NCBI GenBank assembly: GCA_023418705.1
Contig: JAEZYZ010000130.1
Location: forward strand, 1 to 7,356
Direction of reading: 5' to 3'
Source: Pseudomonadota bacterium
GTDB taxonomy: Bacteria; Myxococcota_A; Polyangia; Polyangiales; Polyangiaceae
Length of the DNA: 7,356 nt
Part shown: positions 4,279 to 7,356 of the stretch, one piece after another
Layout of the letters: every line of letters begins with the position of its first letter
Position numbering within the stretch: position 1 is the first letter of the stretch
Program-made: the position numbers and the translations under genes
The notes under the pieces: generated by a model
Databases searched by the model: none
The model's input: only the letters and a program-made list of their open reading frames with translations
What the model was told of the DNA's origin: nothing

Positions 4279-5439
4279 CTAGCCCCCGGCTTCCACTTGC
4301 GCGCTCGAGCGCACGGGCTCGCGCGGTGGGGCCGTTGGGGCCGCCAGGCGATTGCCCAGATCATCGTAGCGCGCAAGCTCCGCGGTCACGCGCCGCAAGG
4401 CCGCCTGCTTCTCGTGGAACGGTTGGAAGCTCGACTTGAAGCCGGCGACGATCAGGCTCTTGATGTCCGCGAACGACATCCCCATGCGGGTGTGCACGAG
4501 CCACAGCTCCTTGGACACCGTCGTGTCGGTGATCAGCCGGTTGTCGGTGTTCACCGTGACCCGCAACCCCAAGTCGAAGTAGAGCTTGATCGGGTGCGAC
4601 GCGAGGGTCTTCACCGCGCCGGTCTGCACGTTGCTCGACGGGCAACACTCGAGCGGGATCCGGTGGTCGTTCACGTAGTGCAAGAGGTCGCCGTTCTCCC
4701 GTAGCCGGCAGCCATGCCCGATGCGGTGCGCACCGCAGACGTGGATCGCCTGGGCGATGGACTCCGGTCCGTACGCCTCGCCCGCGTGGATGGTGCAGTT
4801 GATGTTGTTGTCGCGCACGAGCTGGAAGGCTTTGCGGTGGTGCTTGGCAGGGAACTCTGCCTCCGCGCCCGCCAGGTCGAAGCCCACCACCCCCCGGCCT
4901 TTGTACGCCACCGCGAGCTCCGCCATCTCGTACGACGACTCCGGCGAGATGTTGCGGATCCCGCAGATGATCACGTTGCTCTTGATGCCGTACGACTCGC
5001 GCGCCCGCCGGAGGCCGTCGAGCACCGCCTCCACCACCTTGGTCAGCTTCAGCCCGCCGCGGGTGTGCAGCATCGGCGCGTAGCGCACCTCCATGTAGCG
5101 CACGTTCTCCCGGTGGGCGTCCTCCGCCAGCTCGAAGGCGATGCGCTCGAGCGCCTCCTCCGTCTGCATCACGCGCAGCGTGATGTCGAAGCCGCGCAGG
5201 TAATCCACCAGCGACCCGAAGTGGTCGCCGCACCCGATCGCCGCTCGCAGCCCGTCGATGTCCGACGCCGGCAGCTCGATGCCGTCCTGCCGCGCCAGGT
5301 CCAGGATCGTCTGCAGCCGCAGCGATCCGTCCAGGTGCACGTGAAGATCGGTCTTCGGCAACGCCTCGAAGACCTCGAGCGGCACGTGCGCCGCCTGCGC
5401 CCCGTTGTCGTCCGGCGCCCGCTTGTTCGTTCTTACCAT
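4279..5439 (-). CDS. add: Adenosine deaminase
   Basis: The 386-residue zinc metalloenzyme of the amidohydrolase superfamily should hydrolyse adenosine and deoxyadenosine to inosine and deoxyinosine in purine salvage. All catalytic residues known from the family are visible: zinc ligands His33 and His35 in TDLHVHLDGSL, His218 in HAGEAYGPESI with catalytic Glu221, His242 in HRIGHG, and zinc ligand Asp299 in VTVNTDNR. The FDLAGAE motif (187-193) and ECCPSSN (264-270) also match. The residue after Asp299 is Asn300, where mammalian ADA has a second Asp (TDDP); TDNR is, as I recall, also found in actinobacterial-type enzymes. The C-terminal 20 or so residues are Pro/Ala-rich and probably disordered. 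The ATG at 5439 overlaps the stop of the upstream methyltransferase by 7 nt, indicating coupling; an in-frame ATG at 5454 would add 5 residues. A much longer open frame to 6033 is the methyltransferase read out of frame. Confidence 0.95.
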   Translation of the reverse strand: MVRTNKRAPDDNGAQAAHVPLEVFEALPKTDLHVHLDGSLRLQTILDLARQDGIELPASDIDGLRAAIGCGDHFGSLVDYLRGFDITLRVMQTEEALERIAFELAEDAHRENVRYMEVRYAPMLHTRGGLKLTKVVEAVLDGLRRARESYGIKSNVIICGIRNISPESSYEMAELAVAYKGRGVVGFDLAGAEAEFPAKHHRKAFQLVRDNNINCTIHAGEAYGPESIAQAIHVCGAHRIGHGCRLRENGDLLHYVNDHRIPLECCPSSNVQTGAVKTLASHPIKLYFDLGLRVTVNTDNRLITDTTVSKELWLVHTRMGMSFADIKSLIVAGFKSSFQPFHEKQAALRRVTAELARYDDLGNRLAAPTAPPREPVRSSAQVEAGG

Positions 5440-6266
5440 ATCCGATGATAGCATTTTAAGTCGCCGGGGGCGCGCCCGCCCCGCACTTGCCGCACCTTCC
5501 ACACCTCTTCGCACGGCCACCGGCGCGCCCAATCCAGGCTCACGAACGGGTGGCGCGTGGTCGCGCCCTCCGGCGGCCGGAGCTCGATCACGTCCTCGAC
5601 CTCGAACCCGCTCTGGCGCAGCACCCGGATCCAACTGCTGTGCGACAGAAAAAACTCCACCCCCTCGTGCCCGGGCCAGGTCACCCGGTGCACCCCGAAC
5701 CCGGGCCGCTGCAGCCGCTCGGTCGCCGGCCCGTCCTCCGCATCGGGCGAACACAGCAGCACCAAGAGCGAGCTCACCAGGAACACCAACGCGCCGCCCG
5801 GCCGCAGCAGGCGCGCCGCTTCGGGCACCCAGCGATACGGGTCCGCCCACAAACACGCGCCGTACTCGGAGATGGCGTAGTCGAAGCTCGCGTCGGGGAA
5901 GGGGACCGACTCGGCGTTGCCGAGCAGGAGCGGAAACGACAGACCGTGCTGCGCTTGCAGCCGGCGAGCGGTCCTGAGCTGCGCCGGCGAGTTGTCGATC
6001 CCCACCGGTCGCGCGCCGCGCCGCGCGAGCCACGCCGAGACGTACGCCGTGCCGCAGCCGAGCTCGATCGCGTCCTTGCCAGCGAGCGGCTCCGTCAAGA
6101 CCTGCGCGGCGTCTTCGGCGATGCCCCAGATCCCCCAGCGTTCGATCGAGCTCGCCCAGTTCTCCTCACCCGCCTCGACGTACTCCGCCGCCCACCGGTC
6201 CCACGCCCGCCGGTTCTCCCGCACGTGCTCGGGCAACGCTTCGACCCGATCCTTGCTGCCTGTCAT
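5433..6266 (-). CDS. Class I SAM-dependent methyltransferase upstream of add
   Basis: The 277-residue protein is a Methyltransf_11-like enzyme. The N-terminal cap has the ENRRAWDRWAAEY helix (17-29) often seen before this domain. SAM-binding motif I is AIELGCGTAYVSAWLARRG (66-84), strand 2 ends in VGIDNS with Asp91, LLLGNAESVPFPDASFDYAISEYG covers motifs II-IV, and LLRPGGALVFLVSS is strand 5. Tryptophan-rich segments (SIERWGIWGI; WARRWPCEEVW near the end) are typical of a subgroup of putative small-molecule methyltransferases; the substrate is unknown. The last 16 or so residues (RGGRAPGDLKCYHRIW) look like an extra tail, and the stop lies inside the add start codon region, so the two genes overlap by 7 nt. 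The ATG at 6266 has only a weak AGGG upstream. A GATAAT-like hexamer on the minus strand (6363-6368) is a weak -10 candidate, without a good -35. Confidence 0.91.
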   Translation of the reverse strand: MTGSKDRVEALPEHVRENRRAWDRWAAEYVEAGEENWASSIERWGIWGIAEDAAQVLTEPLAGKDAIELGCGTAYVSAWLARRGARPVGIDNSPAQLRTARRLQAQHGLSFPLLLGNAESVPFPDASFDYAISEYGACLWADPYRWVPEAARLLRPGGALVFLVSSLLVLLCSPDAEDGPATERLQRPGFGVHRVTWPGHEGVEFFLSHSSWIRVLRQSGFEVEDVIELRPPEGATTRHPFVSLDWARRWPCEEVWKVRQVRGGRAPGDLKCYHRIW

Positions 6267-6519
6267 CGCTGTCGCCCTGTCGATCGACGCGTGCCGTCCT
6301 ACCTACCCTCGACCACTGCCGGCATCACCTGGCGACACCACCCGCGAGCGTCACCCGCGTCGATTATCGCCGCAAAGACGACGGCCGCCGTCAGGATCCC
6401 GAGGCCCCTGATCTCATTGCGAAATCTCTGCGCGCGTCCCGGCGGATGTCGTCCCGCAGCGTGTCATCGATGCAAATTTGTCGTTAACCCGGAATGCGTC
6501 CGGCCGTTCTGGCCTCGCC
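6267..6519. other. Divergent intergenic region between the methyltransferase and the small acidic ORF
   Basis: These 253 bp should hold promoters for both directions. Only weak signals are visible: the minus-strand GATAAT at 6363-6368 and a TTGTCG at 6478-6483 without a matching -10 box. The AT content rises locally around 6470-6490. I see no strong hairpin, operator or coding sequence here. Confidence 0.5.
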
Positions 6520-6762
6520 ATGGCCACGGGCGACGTCGAGAGCGAGCACCCACAGACCCCCACCGCTGATCCCAACCCGCCGCCCTCGCAGCCCGGCGCG
6601 CTGTCCCCGGCCGACCTCATGCCCGCCGACGAAGACGACGACGCGACCACCACCGAGTACCGCCGCACGGACTTTTCCGACGACTGCGTCACTCAGGTCA
6701 ACATCGAACGCCCCTTGCCATCGCCGCCGCCCGTGCCCGATTTCGCTCCACCAAAGCGGTGA
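6520..6762 (+). CDS. Small acidic, proline-rich hypothetical protein
   Basis: This 80-residue frame has strong G/C third positions like its neighbours. I do not recognise a family. It is very likely disordered: residues 10-30 are rich in Pro and Thr, 36-41 is an acidic run (DEDDD), a Thr cluster precedes EYRR, then comes TDFSDDCVTQVNIE, and the end is Pro-rich (LPSPPPVPDFAPP). It has no signal peptide or membrane segment and one Cys. The Thr-rich and TQ-containing centre next to acidic residues could be a Ser/Thr-kinase site, but that is speculation. The ATG at 6520 is chosen; the frame extends to a TTG at 6478, adding 14 residues. No good ribosome-binding site is seen. An opposite-strand frame covers the same bases, so the coding status is uncertain. 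Confidence 0.5.
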   Translation: MATGDVESEHPQTPTADPNPPPSQPGALSPADLMPADEDDDATTTEYRRTDFSDDCVTQVNIERPLPSPPPVPDFAPPKR

Positions 6763-6775
6763 GGGCGCCGGAAAA

Positions 6776-6874
6776 GATTCGCGCCGAGGGGGCGCACCCC
6801 AGCGCGCCGTGCGATCGTTTCAGCGACTCGCGCCCCGGGGCGCACCCCAGCGCGCGCCGTGCGATCGTTTCAGC
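6776..6874. repeat. Head-to-tail duplication of a 49/50-bp unit
   Basis: Unit 1 (6776-6824, 49 bp) and unit 2 (6825-6874, 50 bp) are directly adjacent. The last part is nearly identical: GGGGCGCACCCCAGCGCG, then a GC insertion present only in unit 2, then CCGTGCGATCGTTTCAGC. The first dozen bases match less well (GATTCGCGCCGAG against GACTCGCGCCCC). A degenerate third start, GATCACGCG, follows at 6875. Each unit carries the palindrome CGATCG. Confidence 0.85.
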
Positions 6875-6987
6875 GATCACGCGACATGCTCCGTCTGCGG
6901 TCTGCACCCGCCCGGTTCGCCGCCGATCGTCGATGGATGCCACTTCGGCGATGGGCGGAGGTGCGAGGCGCCACTACTCTATGAACC

Positions 6988-7004
6988 CGTCGCGTCGCGC
7001 GACG
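6988..7004. terminator. Perfect 7-bp GC hairpin
   Basis: CGTCGCG (6988-6994) and CGCGACG (6998-7004) form a perfect stem with a TCG loop. It lies over 220 nt after the small acidic frame and 123 nt before the lipoprotein start, with no T-run nearby. It could be a terminator, a regulatory stem or chance in GC-rich DNA. Confidence 0.25.
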
Positions 7005-7127
7005 AGCCGTCCCGCGCCTCCCAAGCATCTTACCTTTTCAGCACGAAACCCAGAGCCCCTGCCCCTTGATCCACCGGCGCGTGTCGTCGGCGCAAGCCTT
7101 CGGTCGTGATTTGATGGGACTTCTCAG

Positions 7128-7356
7128 ATGAATTTGCGCACTCTGCCCGCAGTCGCCCTTGGCGGCGCGTTTATCATTTTTGCTCATAATCTTCTCACTA
7201 TTGGCTGTGCTGCCGAGCTCGCCGACCCCGGCGGCGCGAGCACCGGCGGCACCGCCGGCGTCGCCAGCGGGGGCACCGGAAACCAGCCGCCGACGAGCGG
7301 CGGCGGCGCCGCGACGGGCGGCAGCAGCGCCGCTGGCGGTACAGGCGGTACAGGAG
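7128..7356 (+). CDS. Partial lipoprotein with Gly/Ser/Thr-rich linker (N-terminal 76 residues)
   Basis: The ATG at 7128 opens a frame that runs off the window. Residues 1-27 are a type II signal peptide: Arg4, a hydrophobic stretch (about 6-25, VALGGAFIIFAHNLLTIG) and Cys27 as the lipidation site in the lipobox-like LLTIGC (Thr at -3 is less usual than Leu). The mature part begins AAELADPGGAST and becomes a low-complexity Gly/Thr/Ser/Ala linker with GGTGG-type repeats up to the window end. Such linkers between the lipid anchor and a distal domain are very common in Polyangia lipoproteins, where the distal domain varies widely, so function cannot be given. The first codons are AT-richer than the rest. 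A weak GGGA lies 8 nt before the start. An overlapping mini-frame (ATG at 7114) ends at a TGA that overlaps this ATG. Confidence 0.82.
   Translation, partial: MNLRTLPAVALGGAFIIFAHNLLTIGCAAELADPGGASTGGTAGVASGGTGNQPPTSGGGAATGGSSAAGGTGGTG

Larger units (their letters stand above)
6763..7127. other. Gene-free region with a tandem duplication and a hairpin
   Basis: These 365 bp separate the small acidic frame from the lipoprotein gene. They contain the 49/50-bp tandem duplication (6776-6874) and a perfect hairpin (6988-7004). Frames crossing it have poor composition or are interrupted, so I call no gene. The promoter of the lipoprotein should lie in the last 100 bp, but I cannot point to convincing boxes. 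Confidence 0.6.

Noticed and set aside
2919..4376. Long minus-strand frame (485 codons) across the dnaJ-like gene and the repeat region
   Set aside because: It is the antisense of a clear J-domain protein, has no recognisable domain, and runs through intergenic repeats; long antisense frames are expected at this GC content.
4714..5448. Plus-strand frame of 244 codons opposite add
   Set aside because: It is rich in Arg, His and Val, has no motif, and lies entirely antisense to adenosine deaminase, whose catalytic motifs are all present.
6789..6876. Two 38-40-bp repeats as a minimal CRISPR array
   Set aside because: Only 10 nt lie between the most similar cores, that spacer is itself part of the duplicated unit, and no cas gene is present. 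It is a tandem duplication.
6494..7069. Plus-strand frame of 191 codons with a Cys-containing stretch (CSVCGLHPP)
   Set aside because: Composition is Arg/Pro/Ser-rich, it overlaps the better frame at 6520 and runs through the tandem duplication; the cysteines look coincidental.
1..7356. A new defence, secretion or biosynthetic system
   Set aside because: The genes are separate housekeeping or single-domain proteins on alternating strands, with no nuclease, transposase, toxin pair or modular enzyme; only the intergenic repeats remain unexplained.

Overview
The window is about 7.4 kb of very GC-rich DNA with strong G/C preference at third codon positions. Three things suggest a Myxococcota (Polyangia-like) chromosome: a lipoprotein with a Gly/Ser/Thr 'GGTGG' linker, an orphan single-domain response regulator, and gene types common in that group. 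This is inference from composition and protein style; no rRNA or other marker is present. The genes are mostly ordinary housekeeping and accessory genes on both strands. I see no phage, transposase, CRISPR array or defence locus.

Left part (1-1657): the window opens inside a minus-strand gene for an exported protein, seen only as its signal peptide and the start of the mature part. It is divergent from a small Dabb-domain protein (321-620, plus). That gene converges on a minus-strand pair: a DoxX-family membrane protein (1229-1657) upstream of an orphan receiver-domain protein (715-1113).

Centre (1658-3923): a 111-bp divergent region carries a plausible promoter for rpoZ (RNA polymerase omega, 1769-2014). 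A class I methyltransferase with a TTG start begins 11 nt after rpoZ, and a zinc-finger-less DnaJ/CbpA-type co-chaperone follows on the same strand (2979-3923).

Convergent intergenic region (3924-4278): this 355-bp stretch separates the 3' ends of dnaJ-like and add. It holds three copies of a 25-26-bp CGGAAG-rich repeat, two of them inverted around a 115-nt core with its own hairpin, and it is flanked by a 14/15-bp imperfect direct repeat. It is the least explained structure in the window and looks like a REP/BIME- or MITE-type element.

Right part (4279-7356): a second methyltransferase (5433-6266, minus) overlaps the start of adenosine deaminase (4279-5439, minus) by 7 nt, so the two are probably cotranscribed and translationally coupled. 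Divergent from them is a small acidic, proline-rich reading frame (6520-6762, plus). A head-to-tail duplication of a 49/50-bp unit lies just downstream, followed by a gene-free stretch and the start of a lipoprotein that runs off the window.

No complete new system can be supported from this window. The repeat cluster at 4000-4235 is the best candidate for follow-up.
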